From Epiperipatus broadwayi (Eukaryota > Onychophora > Udeonychophora > Euonychophora > Peripatidae): a stretch of DNA of 64,000 nucleotides. The first letter of the stretch is position 1. Every line of letters starts with the position of its first letter. Below, piece after piece: positions 23,096 through 36,089 of the stretch. The translations under genes and the position numbers were made by a program. The notes below the pieces were generated by a model that searched no databases, was not told the DNA's origin, and was given only the letters and a program-made list of their open reading frames with translations. The stretch is from NCBI GenBank assembly GCA_028023455.1, contig JAQFVV010000012.1:6668499-6732498 (forward strand), written 5' to 3'.

Positions 23096-25286
23096 ACAGA
23101 CGGAATCAATGAGCCTGTGCTGATTTGCCACATGGAAGATTTGAGATAATTGATATGGAGATTACGTGTCTGTGAGTGCTTGTCTATAATCTGCATGAGG
23201 GTTGGAAGATATGTTTTGTCTGGGAGAAAGACAGTGATGTCATCCACATAAGATATTTGTTGCACATGTTGTCTAAGTGCTGGCACAAAGACTCCAGGAA
23301 TTTTCTCTCGATCTCTTTCAGCATGGGATTTATGTAAGCGATGAAGCAAAGTGTGGCAAGTGGAGATCCCTGGGGTATTGATTGATGAGGTCTGAAACCA
23401 TTAGCAAGTCTGCCATCAAGTGATGTAAAGATTGATCTGTTTAGCAGGAGATTACTAATTATTCTAACATAAGTGCTGGAGACTTGATATTTATGGAGGG
23501 TTTGTAGTAAGATGGCTGGAATAACAGAGTCAAAAGCCAAGACAATGTCAAGTTGTATTGCAACAGGCTTAGACTTTCTGTGAAGTCTCACATGTTCTGT
23601 GAGAAGCAGGAAATGCTGTGCAGCATCTGTGGTGGAAGAGCCTTTTCACACAAATTGATATGGGGTGATGTGAGTGTATAATTGATCTTGGATTTTATCT
23701 TTGACTATGGCCTCAATGGTTTTTATGAGGAGGGGAATCATGGATATCGGCCTTATGTTGGTCAGAGATGAGGGATTAATTTGCTTCTTTAAGAAAGGCA
23801 CAAGTGAAATTGGATAAAGGTCTGGAATATTTTGGAACTCTCCCGCCAAAACATCAATCATTTTGCATACAATGGGAGCTGTAAAATAACCCAGATGGAT
23901 CAGGACAAATCTGGGAATTCCATGTAATCCTGGGTGTATACTTTCAGGATAGGCTGTGAGTTTTTGAATTATTTCACTATCTGTTATGTTGTGATTTATA
24001 TTATCTCCAGTCTGATTCCAGATGTCACCAATTTCGAATTTGGCATATTGCAATTTATTTCGAAAGTAATCATGAATTTTGTCAAGCATGGCTGGACCAC
24101 TGAGGCAACACTGATTGACAGTCACTGAGGTGGGTGTGGGCCGGCCTGTGGAACCAAGTGCCCAGCGAATATAACTGTGGGTCCAGTTGTGTTTGCTAGC
24201 AAGAAAGACTTTGGATCTTTTGGTGGCAATGTACTGTGCTAGAATTTTTTGTTTATCATGGTACTGTGCTTTTAGTTCTATAATGCCTTGTATATGGGTG
24301 TTAGGTTGATGAAGAGAAGCTAATTTGTCATTTAAAGTGTCCAATTCTTTTAACAAATGATTTGGACCTTTGGTCTTTTTTATGTATGAATCTATGAGTG
24401 TGCTTAATATTCCAGTGAAGGCAGACCATGCTTGTAGTGAAGGCAATGAGAGTATGTTAATATTAATTTTATGAAACAGAATGTAGGCCTCTGAGAAAAT
24501 GAGCTCTGGAGTCGCCATTTTGTTAAGTAATCTGATGGTACGTGTGTGTTCAGTATGAACTATGTTGGATGGATCTATCTGTATTGATATAAGCAGTGCC
24601 AAGTGATCAGTGAATGAAACTAATTGAAGCTTGGCATTGATTTCAAAATGTAATTCAGGGGAGTAATAGAGAAGGTCTATTAGAGATTTCCTTTGCCGTG
24701 TATAGAAAGAGAAAGATCCCAAAGGGAAAAAACCATCTCCAGACAGAAGAACTCTATTGAATAAATATAGATATTTTTTGTTGAAGTTGTCATAGCTCAT
24801 ATTGAAATCTCCAAAACAGATTGTAGGTGATGCATCTGAAGATAGAAATGCATTGATTTTGTTGACTAGTAGGTAAGCAGTGTATGTGTCACTTTTTATG
24901 TAGAGATATATGATGTTAATTGATGTGTTTCCAAATGTAGGGTTGAGAAAAAGTAGGTCATTACTAAGATGAAGTGTTTTAAATGAGCTGTAGACTAGAT
25001 TTTTATTTATTAAGAAAGCAACTCCAGATGAGGCTGTGTTTGAAGGTGAATACCGGAAAATACCATATTGTTGCATGAGATGATTTATTTGAATATTTGA
25101 ATTTACATGCAGCTTAGTTTCCGAAAGACAGACTATATAGAGATTTGTTCTGTCTAACCACTTTTTAATAGCATAGACACGGTTGAGGGAATTAAGACCT
25201 CTTACATTTACTCCATCAATTTTAAGAAGCATTATTGTTTGTTGAAATAAAATGGATAAGAGTTTATTTTTACTTGTCAGTAACAT
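23096..25286 (-). pseudogene. L1/Tx1-like ORF2: endonuclease and reverse transcriptase
   Basis: A 546-codon open frame (25286-23646) starts 20 bp after ORF1 and holds the endonuclease: NVRGLNSLNR near residue 28, LSETKLH, FGDFNMSYDN, and SFTDHLALLIS at the C end (the D-H pair). RT follows: IRPISMIPLLIKTIEAIV in the same frame; then a stop/frameshift moves RT to 23591-23184 (LDIVLAFDSVIPA, IPQGSPLATLCFIAYINP) and again to 23349-23096 (SYVDDITVFLPDK, LHINYLKSS). YVDD is the catalytic aspartate motif. The protein nicks target DNA and primes reverse transcription. Two frame changes plus the RTE insertion make it inactive. Confidence 0.85.
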
Positions 25287-25304
25287 GTCTTCAATCAGTG
25301 TGAT

Positions 25305-27495
25305 TTATTGCTGGAGAGTTTGAATGTTACTACACTGACTGTTGGGTTGATGTATTGATGGGTTCTGCTGAACTACAGTAGATGTTTTGGAATTGGTGTT
25401 AAGGTTTGAATCAAGCTTATCATTGGGTGTTTCATATTCAGTAGCTATGGTTGATGGAGAAAGATTTTCATAGAAGTCAGGTGGTTGTCCTAGTTTGGAT
25501 CTTTTACCTTCTTTCTTTTTTCGTAAATTGATGGCACAATTTGCTGCTTGGTTGGGGAAGTTAGTATCTGGTTCTAACTCTGCTGTGGAGTTATTAGTTT
25601 CATCTGGCTGTGAGCTGGATGAATGATATGTCTTTCTTTTATTATTTTGAGTGTAATGAATTTTTTGTGGTTTTTTTGTCTGACTGCAATTGTTTTGTTG
25701 GAGAATCAATAGTACTGAAGTCTTGTTTCTGGTGATCTTGGTTTAATTTTGTTTTAGAAATTTGTTGTGAAATCTGTTGCTGTGAGTGTATGTCTTGCGT
25801 TTGCTGGTTCTGGTTTAATTGAGTTGTGTGGGGTTCATCTATGTTTTGATGTGTCATTAAGGACTGTGACTGATTGCTGAGTGTGATATTATTAGATATT
25901 TTGGTGCTATTTTGATGGTCAATTTCTTGTTCATTTCGAGAAGGCATTTCCATGTCTGTTTGCTGTGTTTGTTCTGTTGTATGATCTGGAGAGCTGGCAG
26001 ATGTAGTACATGCAGGCTGATTTGGGTTTTGGGGGTCTGTCATACAATTATGGTTTTTGTTTTTCTTATTGTTATGGTTGTCACAGTTTTTTGGGGGACA
26101 GGCTTTTACTAAATGTGACCGGTCCCCACAGTGAAAGCATTGAGTTTGAATTCCTCAAATGGATAGGTAAATGGGACATTTCTTCTGCTCCAATGTGGAA
26201 GGAATGTCTACTGGTGTATAACTTTTGTTAAGCTTTATAGAGAATGCAGCACTGTTTGAAGGGAACTCAATGTCAGCTCTTCTCTCTGAGAGATATTTAA
26301 AGTTTTTAATGTCACCGTATTTGGCAAGAAGTCTTTGGAGATCAGTATCTGTGAAGTTGTAATAACAGTTTCATGCTACTCTATAAGCTATTTTTGGTCT
26401 GTTCATGATGCTCATTGAGAAAGTTTTGGTGCCTTTTAAAAAGTTCTTTTTGAAGTAGATTGTGGAACTCAATTATAAAATATCGTCTATTGGGATGATG
26501 ATATACTTTGCGACCAGCATCTCCCAGTTGTAGATCTTTAAGCAGTTGAAAAAGGTCATCAGTTGGGAAAATAAACAACTGACAGAGATCGTTGGTGGTG
26601 GATAAAATTAGTGAGTTATTGCTATGATAGTTGAGGAAGAAGTTAAAGAGTGTTAACGGAATTCTAGAATTAAACTCCTGACTTATGATATCATAGTTAT
26701 TTAAGGGAGATTGAGAACATAGTGTATCTATCTGTGGATTTGTTTCTTGTTCAAATAGCATGGAATTATCATCCTCAACAAAATCTAAAGCATTATGACA
26801 AGTGTTCTGTTACTTACTTGCTGAGTGTATACTTTAAGTTCACTATTTGCTAGTACTGTAGAATAACTTCGGTTCTTTATTGATATGGGGCTATGATTTA
26901 TAGTTGGAATTGATGTCTGCGAGTCTGTGGAGTGGTTAGCCACTGTATTACGGACTAATTGGCCTTTATTTAATTCAGGGTTGATGTTAATTGAAGGGAA
27001 TGCTGTATTAAACAGTTCTGGATCTGATGGCGACTTTAGCAGTTCTCTAGTGTTAAAGTTTTTGTCGTGATGCAAATTGTAGGTATCGCGATTGAATTGC
27101 AAGTCACAATTTTCAGCTATTTTTTTTTGTGATGAAATAGTGTAAGGTTTAGTAGCATTTCCTAAATTATCGGCATTATTTTCTATTTTTTTATGTTGTA
27201 CGATCGAGTTTTCCGTATTCGTTTTTGGTGTTTTGAATGTTACGGTCATGGATTTTTTTTGTGTTAAAGACATTTCTTGTCCTTGTTGTGGGGCATTGCT
27301 AGTTTTCCTTGAGCTTTTAAGAGCTTCCTGCATTATATTGTAAGTATTAGAATGTTCTTGAAAGTTTTTAAATTTTTCTGTGTGAGGGCTTACATTAAAC
27401 GTTGATAAGGTTGCCTTAACGTTAGTATCACTATGCGATCTTGTTAAACGACTAAACCTGAGGTTTTCTTGTTCTAAGAACTTTGAACTGCTCAT
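25305..27495 (-). pseudogene. L1/Tx1-like ORF1 with CCHC knuckle
   Basis: Starts at ATG 27495 (MSSSKFLEQENLRF). N-terminal 236 codons are Ser/Asn/Thr-rich and low in hydrophobics. After a frameshift near 26800 a folded part continues (26761-26381, LTLFNFFLNYHSNN, VYHHPNRRYFIIEFHNLLQ). After another shift, YNFTDTDLQRLLAKYGDIK recalls an RRM-like fold. The knuckle CFHCGDRSHLVKAC (CX2CX4HX4C) lies at 26139-26098. The C-terminal 250 residues are Gln/Asn/Ser-rich (26043-25642, shifting frame to 25709-25305). Two TGA stops near 26350 and 26152. ORF1 would bind element RNA. Total about 730 codons. Confidence 0.75.
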
Positions 27496-27645
27496 TTTGT
27501 AAATGGAGCTATAAAATTACAAAATTAAAAGCTTACCTGTTTTCCTATGCAGATTGTTTAGTGATTTTCTGCTAAGAAAATATTATAATTTGTTTTTTTA
27601 AAAAGAAACAAAAGTGAAAAATATAGATATCTGTTTAGCGCCATC

Positions 27646-28805
27646 TAGTGACCAGAATCATCATTATTATTAGCATTAATTTTGTTTAAATAATATCTAT
27701 TTATATATAATAGTATGTTCTTAAGATTCAAAAATTACTTTATTTAGTTATAAAATGTTTAGTCAAATGTAGAATATATGGTCTTGTGAATACATGTTTT
27801 TTTTTCTTTAAGCCAGTCCTAAGGAAAAACATCTTATATCAATAGGGTTCTGAAGTCCTTATAATATTTTCTTTGAAATGGATGCATGTTTTAAAGTGTA
27901 TTTTTAGAATTTTAAGCCATATAAAAGGGAATAGTTTATGAGCAACTGTTGCTGCCATTGTCTTCAAAATATTTTGACGTAGTTTGCTTAGTTAGTTACT
28001 TATTTGTTTATTTATGTATGAATTCACATACTTGTGCACATATAGATATTTTAAAGACCAATGACGTCTTACTTCTAAAGAATTTCTCAAACATACTAAG
28101 TGATTTATTATAAAGATGAAGTATATATTTGGCCAAAATTTAAGCAGATGAAATACTGATATAAAACAGTCTGTATTTTTTATTAAATTTATTTACCATA
28201 AATCAATGTTTGTTTACACATTATGTTTTTCTGTCACACACACATATATATATATATGTTATGGCACTTATATTTTTTTAGTTTCTCATAGACAAATGTT
28301 TATGATTTGGTTTTTATAATGTAACTGGATGGAGTATTGGGGATGAAAAGAAGTGAACCTGGTGATCATACCTGGGGTGATGCCAAATCATCATCACTCC
28401 TAGTCAATTTAAAATGAAATATCAAATTAACTATTAAAGTCATGTTTAATAATCATAAATCCTAAGAATCAAAACAATAATGCTGGGATCTTAAAACATG
28501 CTGATCATCATCAATGCTCTGGCCACCTGTACTAGCCAATTATAAAATTAATTTCTAATGAGACTAAAATAAAGAGTAGTGCATGGGCTTTAAAGAGTTG
28601 TTTCTTTTCTTTTGTGCTAACCATGATGATGATGATTGATCATCTCTGGATGCCCAAAAACACTAATATATATGCCCATTTATATATCAATTACTGTTGC
28701 ACAAATCTAGCTCAGAACACAAGCTCATTACTATATGTAACCAAGAGATGATGGAAACATATTCTAAAAATATTTAGACCACTGGAATAATTTTCATAAT
28801 TGAAC
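27646..28805. other. AT-rich DNA, no gene seen
   Basis: A TG/CA and TA run at 28239-28258; no coding or repeat family recognised. Confidence 0.5.
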
Positions 28806-29395
28806 ACAAGTTTATTAACAATAAAAATGATATTAAGATCTTTAGAATAAGGATATGCATATATCAATTAAGCCTTCTGATTTTAATTAACATACAATAA
28901 TAATAATAAAAATATTGCATTGTGATTTACATGATTAATATACAAATTTATCAAAATAATAAAATTATTAAAAATATATTTCATTATTAATTCCATTTGA
29001 AAACTATATATATACATAATTCATACATGCATGTGCATCTATGAACATATAGATGATATGAATTAATATTATTAATTAATCTATTTTTTTTCTGTTAAAC
29101 ACAAGTTTATTAACAATAAAAATGATATTAAGATCTTTAGAATAAGGATATGCATATATCAATTAAGCCTTCTGATTTTAATTAACATACAATAATAATA
29201 ATAAAAATATTGCATTGTGATTTACATGATTAATATACAAATTTATCAAAATAATAAAATTATTAAAAATATATTTCATTATTAATTCCATTTGAAAACT
29301 ATATATACATAATTCATACATGCATGTGCATCTATGAACATATAGATGATATGAATTAATATTATTAATTAATCTATTTTTTTTTCTGTTAATAA
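28806..29395. repeat. Recent 295-bp tandem duplication
   Basis: 28806-29100 and 29101-29395 are nearly identical; the visible differences are a TA dinucleotide in ACTATATATA(TA)CATAATTC and one T in a T run. A short frame on the minus strand here is only a by-product. Confidence 0.95.
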
Positions 29396-31734
29396 AAGTA
29401 TTTTTTTTCCTTTTCAAAAAATGTTAATTTTTTTGGCAGGTAACTCAAAAGCTTTTTTTATGACAGGTTACTCTCAATTAATTAATTACAACTTTAAATT
29501 AATCTAAAAAGATTTTTGAAGTCCTCTTTTTCTTTTTTCAAAATAAATTGTTCATGAATCAGTCATTACTTTTAGATTTTAATTCAATTCAATCAAAATT
29601 ATTTACTTGTTATCACTTAAAATATATAGATTTTTAAATGCCATTTTTACCAAAGAAATTTGTTTAAAATTTCATTCTCATTATATATAATGCTACTCAC
29701 CATTGTATATACATTTATTTCTGCTTCTCTTTATGAACTGGTCTTGGTGAGACAGGTATAATTCAGGATTGTCATAATCAGGAAAGTATAATTCAGGTAT
29801 AGCTGTTGGCATTGATCAGTGAAAAGTATAATTCAGGTAATTTGTTGGCATGCCATGATATTTCTTTTGTCTAGGGCTTGATGAGCTTCAGGCCAGCAAA
29901 CTGTTTTCCAAAACACTTTTAAGGCTATGAATTTCAACACAAAGAAGTAGGTCATTTTCTTCCATGTAAATTCAAACTCCACCATTGAACTGTAAACTTC
30001 TGCTGGATCTCTTGCCTTGACTTCACCTACATCTCATGGGAGTTCTGTATAAATCTGCCAGCCATCTCTGGCCAGCTAAAACCAACTTCTGCAAACCTCA
30101 ATCAGCTGCAACAAAATATTAAAACCAGATTTTTCAGCTAACTCTTGTTTCTCAAAAAATTACTATCCAGACTTTGCTGCTGGCCAATTTGGCCAGCTAT
30201 TTCTCAAATTATTAAAGCCAGACTGAAATAATCTTTTTATCCAACCCTTTTATAGAGTTGGATTGTGGTAACAACTCTCATTTAAAAAAACTGTGTTTTT
30301 TTCTTATCTCTTGATTGGAAACAATTTTAATTCTTCCAAAAGCACTTTTAATTAAAAAGCTATATTGGGAAATCTTATCACAGATTTTTAAAAATAGATA
30401 ATAAAAATGTAAACAAGCATTAATAAAAAGATTTTCAAAAATAAATCAGGCTTATTTTTTAAAAATTCAAAATCAGAATACTAATAATACAATATTAATA
30501 TTTATTCAGACCTTTTTAAATGTTTTAATTTATAATAAAATTCTGTTTTAAATTCAGAATTGTTTAACCCTTTATTTATTATTTTTATTCCAAGAAATGT
30601 AGAAAATATCTACAAAAATTTGCATCTGTGTTTATTTCTACTTTTCCTTTACTTTTACACACAATTATGTTGCTGTGTGCCATGTAACCTAACTGGTTTC
30701 AATAAATATATGTATATTTCAAGAGAGCTACATTTATTTGATATATTAATTCTTAAATTTCATTCTTTGTTCTGATTTTTATAAATAAATTTTTATTTAT
30801 TAAATTTGATTCCTTTTTTTGTTTTGCCATTTCCAGAAAATGGTTAATATAGGAAATAATTTTGCATACATTTGCATATAGTAACGTTAACAATATAGAG
30901 ACTATGATTGTGGAGCAACAAGGGCTCTGAAAGCGATTAGTCAGTAGAAATTATAATATAAAAAGCCTACAAATTATTACATAAAAGTTTCACTACAATG
31001 CAGCAGTGTATTATTAATTAGTTAAGATTATAAAACTTATTTATTATGTAAAATATAGTAAATTGATTTTGGCCACATGCACACATATTAGAACCTTGAG
31101 TTATTGTTTTATTATGAATATTAAGTGGAGAGAAGAGATACATAACCATGATGAAGTATTTAATTTAACCAGGCACTCAACTAGATTTTATAATCACATA
31201 CAATAAACACATACATATTTTAAGAAGATATATTTTAATATTTACCTAGATTTTATACACTTCTTTAATATTCATGGAAAACATAATAAGATATATATTT
31301 GATATGAAACTTATAATACTATTATAATTTTGGTTAAATTCAAACTCAGACATTGTGAATAAAATTAATATTTAATTAGATTAAATTCAATTTGAATGTA
31401 ATAAAATGTACTCTTTGCCACCATTCCACATCATTGTCTGAGTCCATTCATCTCATATTTATATACTCTGTGTGTGTATATCTTCATCTTTCATCCACTT
31501 TTTTATATTCATATGTTTACCATTACAATACACATTTTAAAATGTATATATCTATCTAGTGCTGATCTTTAGTTGATATTTTTTATCTACTTGCACGCTC
31601 ATACATACATATATTTAAAAAGATAGATAATTTTATTGATAAAAATGGCAACATTTTGCTAAGATATGTATAAAAAGATTATCATTTTATTCAAATATTC
31701 CACTACATAATACAGTCAGTGTTTTATGCTATTT
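29396..31734. other. AT-rich DNA, no gene seen
   Basis: Contains a local short repeat AGTATAATTCAGGT (29784, 29824) and GGCCAGC/AGCCAG runs at 30059-30200. No protein similarity recognised. Confidence 0.45.
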
Positions 31735-31747
31735 TCAACACTAAGTG

Positions 31748-32284
31748 GAGCCCCAAAATCAGAAAGTGATAGAAAAGGTTACAGATGGAGAAGAGAAAGT
31801 AGACTATGAGACAGTATTGATAGGAAATTCACTAATAAGAGAATATTGGGATATAATTGCAAGGGAAAATAGAAGCAGGTATATTAGAGTATGTTTGTCC
31901 GGGGATGTGACAGATAAAGTAAAAAAGCAAGGTAGTAGAAATGTATATGTGATGGTAGGGATTAATAATTTGTTAGAGCCATCAGAGAGAGTAATGGATG
32001 AGTATGTAGAACTGATTAGAAATTTGAGGGAGATTAAAGGAAGAGTAGGAGTAGTGGGAGTATTACCAAGATTTGATAAGAGGCATTTGTTAGATTGGGC
32101 ATGTTCTATAAATGAGACAGTGAAAAAATTGTGTGAGAGAAATAATGTTGTGTTTGTGGATGTAAGGGATTGGTTTATTGGAAAGAGGGAGTTATATAGT
32201 AAAGATGGATTGCACTTAGGAAAACAAGGAAGTGAAGTTTTAGGGAGTATGATATTTAAAGAATATAATTCGGGAAACTTTTAA
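31748..32284 (+). CDS. LINE ORF1 fragment: SGNH/GDSL-like esterase
   Basis: About 179 open codons without interruption. Block I is VLIGNSLIREYWDI (nucleophile Ser in GNS), block III is VMVGINNLL (the oxyanion Asn), block V is YSKDGLHLGKQGSEVLG (Asp-x-x-His pair), in the right order and about the right spacing for an SGNH hydrolase. Function in LINEs is unknown; lipid or membrane interaction has been proposed for related ORF1 proteins. The first codon of the open frame is GTG after a TAA and no ATG is present upstream, so this is the remaining C-terminal part of a longer ORF1. ORF2 begins about 75 bp downstream. Confidence 0.8.
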   Translation, partial: EPQNQKVIEKVTDGEEKVDYETVLIGNSLIREYWDIIARENRSRYIRVCLSGDVTDKVKKQGSRNVYVMVGINNLLEPSERVMDEYVELIRNLREIKGRVGVVGVLPRFDKRHLLDWACSINETVKKLCERNNVVFVDVRDWFIGKRELYSKDGLHLGKQGSEVLGSMIFKEYNSGNF

Positions 32285-32358
32285 AGGGGGGTGGGCTTTT
32301 AAATTGTAATATTATCAAAAAGAAGAAGAATGGAGGGGATATAAGAAATAAGCAAAAG

Positions 32359-35300
32359 ATGGTTGATTTAGATATAAGTGTAGATGTGGAGAGGGAATGG
32401 CTTTGTAAGATTAATGGTAAGAAAGTTTGTTATAAACATAATGGGGAAGAAGTAATCAAAAGAATTTATAAAAGAATAGTTAGGAAAGAAGAAATTGTTA
32501 AAATTGGGTTTTTGAATATGCAAGGTGGTAGGAGACCAGAAAAGTGGCTGGAATTAAATAAAGCAATTGAAAATGAAGAGCTTGAGGTATTACCAGTTGT
32601 GGAAACTCATCTAAGAGAAGAAGAAGAACCTATTTTGGAAGAGGTGGTATGGCAGGGTATAAATAGAAAAAAAAAGAAAAAAGGGGTGGTGGTATAGGTG
32701 TTATATCGAAAAAATATTTAAATATTGTTAAATGTCAAGAGCATTTGTGGTTTGAAATAAGATTGGGTAGACAAGAATGGATGGTGGCTGTAGTGTATAT
32801 AGCCACTGGAGATAGTCAAACTGTAATGGAGTGGAACAATAGTATATATAAATGCTAGTTAAGGATATACATAGTTTTAAAGAAAAGGGGAAGAGAATAA
32901 TGGTTATAGGGGATATGAATGGGCATATTGAAAAAATTTATGATGTAGATAATAAGAATGGTCAATTTTTGAAGGAATTTTGTCAAAGAGTAAATTTGAG
33001 CATTGGGAATTTATCAAATATGCATGAGGGACAATACACATGGTCTAGGAATAATGTATTTCACACAATAGATTATGTATTGGTAGAGAAAGAGGGAATG
33101 AATAAAATATGGAAAATTAAGGTGTTTGATAATGAAGAGAGAGTATGTAATAGTGATCATAACTTTATTGTAATAGAAATGGTTAGTAATGTGATGGAGG
33201 ATAGAAATAAAGGTAGAAATAATAGTGAAAGATGTGGATGGAGAGTGAATGATAAGAATAAGTTGGAAGAGTATAAAATAAAAGTTGAAGAAACCATGGA
33301 GCAGTTGGTTGGGGATAAGTATAAGGACTGGTGTGGTGAAATAGAAAAAGTGGCAAATAGGGTTTTAGTTGAGAATATGCAGAAGAATAAAAGTAACAAA
33401 AAATGAGAATTAGTAAAAGTGTAAAAGATAGAAAAGAAACCTTCAGAGAATATAAGTGTGCTATTAAGAACAAAGAAAGTGAAAATGATATTAATGCTAA
33501 ATGAGGAAAGTACTTAGAAAATAAGTTGGCTAAAATGGATAATTATAGAGAATGGATGAAGTTAAATAGTAAATTGTTAGAGGATATTAATAAAAGTGGA
33601 AAAGATGGGAGTAAAAAATTTTGGAATTACATTAAAAGGAGAAATGTAGGGGAAAGAGAGATAGTATTAATAGATGATAAGGGAATAGAATGTAGCTCTA
33701 GAGGTTAGCTAGAGAAAATCTTAAATAGATATGTAATGGATATAGAAAAGATGTTAGATGTGAAGGAATTAGTGATAGAAAACATGAAAGCAGTTAGTAA
33801 TGGGAATATTAGGTTCACAAAAAATGAATTGAATGAGGCAGGGAAGAGATTGAAAAGTGGAAAGGCAAGAGGTTTAGATGGATGGGCAGCAGAGATGGTA
33901 ATGAATTTAGGGCCTAGAGCAAAAGCAAAGTTATTATCATGTTTTAATAAGATGGCACAGAAGAGAGTTTTTCTGGATAGTTGAAGTAATACAAGAATAA
34001 GATTATTATTTAAAGGAAAGGGTAAGGATCATAGAAAGTTAAATAATTATAGACCGATAGTGGTAACATCAGTTTTATGTAAAGTTTTCTCATATATGGT
34101 AGCTGGAAGAGTTGTAAAATGGATGGAAGAGAATAATGTAGTGGGGGAAATGCAAGGAGGTTTTAGGTCAGATAGGTATATAGGAGATAGTTTGTTTGTA
34201 GTTACACAACTTATGGAGATGAGTAGGAATTCAGGTAGATTGTTATATATGAGTTTTATAGATATAGAGAAAGCATATGATAGAGTAAATAGAAATAGAT
34301 TATGGGTAAGATTAGCCAATTTGGGAATGGATGAAGCTTTAGTAAATATTATTAAGAAATTATATGAAAATAATTATTATACTTACCAATTAGGGGATAT
34401 AGAATCAGTTAAAGTTAAAAATGGGGTGGGATTAAGGCAAGGATGCCCCATGTCACCTATTTTGTTTTTGTTGTTTTTGAGTGAAATGGAGAAAGCAATA
34501 GAAAGACTAGGAAGAGGGGTAGAAATACCATTAATAGGTGGCAAGGGAGTATATATACTTTGTCGATCTTTTTTTGCAGATGATATCTTTTTGGGTGCAG
34601 AAAGAAGAGAAGATATGGATATTATGTTGAGGACATGTGCAAGGGTGGGTAAAGAGATGGGGATTAAATTTAGTGAAGAAAAATCAATTATAATGATGGT
34701 TAATACTGGTGAAGGAGAAGATGTAGAATTTTTATTGGGGGATATAAAGTTAAGTGTAGTGGATAGATATAGGTATTTGGGAATCATCTTATGTAATCAG
34801 GAAAATTGCTTGGATGAATGGGAGAAAAAATTGATAAATGAAGCAAAGAAAAGAAAGGGTTTGGTAAAGAAACTAACAGTGTTTTCATATAATAAATATG
34901 ATGTAGCTAGAATTGTGTGGAAGGTAGTTGCAGTAGCAGGGTTAACATATGGTAATGATGCATTATTTGTTAGTAAAAGGGTTTTAGATTATTTAGAGAA
35001 AGTACAAAGGGAAGTAGGAAGACATGCATTAGATGCAGAGATGTGGACAGCAAAGGAGGCAATTCAAGGAGAAATGGGATGGTCAAGTTTTTATATGAGA
35101 GATGCAAAAAGTAAATTGAAAATGTTTGGTAGGTTGCAGTTTATGGATAGTAAAAGAATAGCCAAAATAGTGTTTAATTGGGTTATGAGTAAAGGGCAGG
35201 TAACAAGATGGGTGAGAAAGGTAATGCGGTATGCAAAAGATTTGGATAAAGAATTTATATCGGTATACTTGTATAAAAGGTGGGATGATTATGTTAGGAG

Positions 35301-35710
35301 GATTGTTGAGTGTTATAGTGGTAAGAAATGGGATGAAAGAATAGAAGCATTAATAAAAAATAGGGAGTTGGAGATATGGAGAACTAGTATGGAGGGTAAG
35401 AAGAGTTTAAATATATATAGAAGTAAACGGAATATTGGATGCGAGTTAATTTATGATAACAGTAAGGAAAGTAGTTTATTGTTTATGGCTCAAATGGGAT
35501 CCTTAGCAACAAGAGAATATACATGTAAATGGAAAACTATGGGAGATTTAGTGTGCTGTGTAAGGAAGATATAGAAAATATTAGGCATCTGTAGATTGAA
35601 TGTAAATGCTTGAAAGCAAAAAGGGCACAGATAATGAAGTTATGGGAGAAAAGGTATGAACAAAGTGACTATACAGAAAGGGAGTTATTAGTTTTTATAC
35701 TGGATTTGTG
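32359..35710 (+). pseudogene. LINE ORF2: endonuclease, reverse transcriptase, Cys/His tail
   Basis: Begins MVDLDISVDVE at 32359. Endonuclease: IGFLNMQGG, VVETHLREEE, VIGDMNGHIEKI, FHTIDYVLV and CNSDHNFIVIEM (catalytic His). RT: NNYRPIVVTSVLCKVF, FIDIEKAYDRVNR, GLRQGCPMSPILFLLFL, SFFADDIFLGAE, GIKFSEEKS, YRYLGII, all within an open 504-codon frame (34060-35574). Breaks: frameshifts near 32690 (A-run), 32850 and 33405; in-frame stops at 33501, 33706 and 33982; a frame change near 35560, after which a CxC...H...C remnant (CKEDIENIRHL, IECKCL) follows. It nicks DNA and reverse-transcribes element RNA. The intact RT frame suggests moderate age. Confidence 0.9.
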
Positions 35711-36089
35711 AAAAGATAAGGGGGATTTAGATATAAAGGCCATAGAGTTGACAAAGATTATGTTGTGTAAATGGGATGAGGCAGAATATGGGAAGACTTA
35801 GAGTGGGGAATGGAAAATAAAGTGACTAACAGGTTTATAATGGGCATAGTGGCTGAGATATTCTTGACTTCGTTTAAGGAGAAGCCAAAGACATCATATC
35901 AACATCAACACTAAATGCTAAAAAGTGTCAGATAGTAGTGTCAGATAATTACTTTTTAATAATATGTGTTCCAGATATTTTGTACATTTTGTATAAAAAA
36001 TTGCATTTTTCATCAAAAAAAACAAAAAGAAATTTCATAGAAATAAGTATAATCAACAAAAGAATCAAAAGTTTTACATCAATATTTAG

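Larger units (their letters stand above)
20196..27645 (-). mobile_element. L1/Tx1-like LINE, near full length, split by a nested RTE
   Basis: Minus strand: 5' UTR from about 27645, ORF1 (27495-25305) with a CCHC knuckle, ORF2 (25286 down) with APE-type endonuclease and RT, an interruption by another LINE (23095-21475), then the ORF2 C-terminus (to 20326) and an AATAAA (rc of TTTATT near 20238) before an A-rich tail (T/G run at 20196-20222). Without the insertion the element is about 5.8 kb, the usual size. ORF2 has few breaks. The exact 5' edge and TSD are not settled. The L1/Tx1 placement rests on the endonuclease start NVRGLNS, RT motif YVDD and the knuckle-bearing ORF1. Confidence 0.8.
31748..35904 (+). 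mobile_element. Esterase-bearing LINE (CR1/L2-like), 5'-truncated, with TSD
   Basis: Bounded by a 13-bp direct repeat TCAACACTAA(G/A)TG at 31735-31747 and 35905-35917. Content in order: ORF1 with an SGNH esterase, ORF2 with endonuclease and RT, a Cys/His C-terminal block, a short UTR and a tail of ATCA-like repeats, not poly-A. An esterase in ORF1 is known from CR1- and L2-type LINEs. ORF1 lacks an ATG, as expected if the copy is truncated just inside ORF1. The plus strand is strongly purine-rich throughout. Confidence 0.85.

Noticed and set aside
25912-26231. Plus-strand frames of 66-73 codons
   Set aside because: Antisense to the L1-like ORF1 and its knuckle; no independent support.
33157-34787. 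Long minus-strand frames rich in Ser, Phe, Leu, Tyr
   Set aside because: They are antisense shadows of the purine-rich LINE ORF2 on the plus strand.
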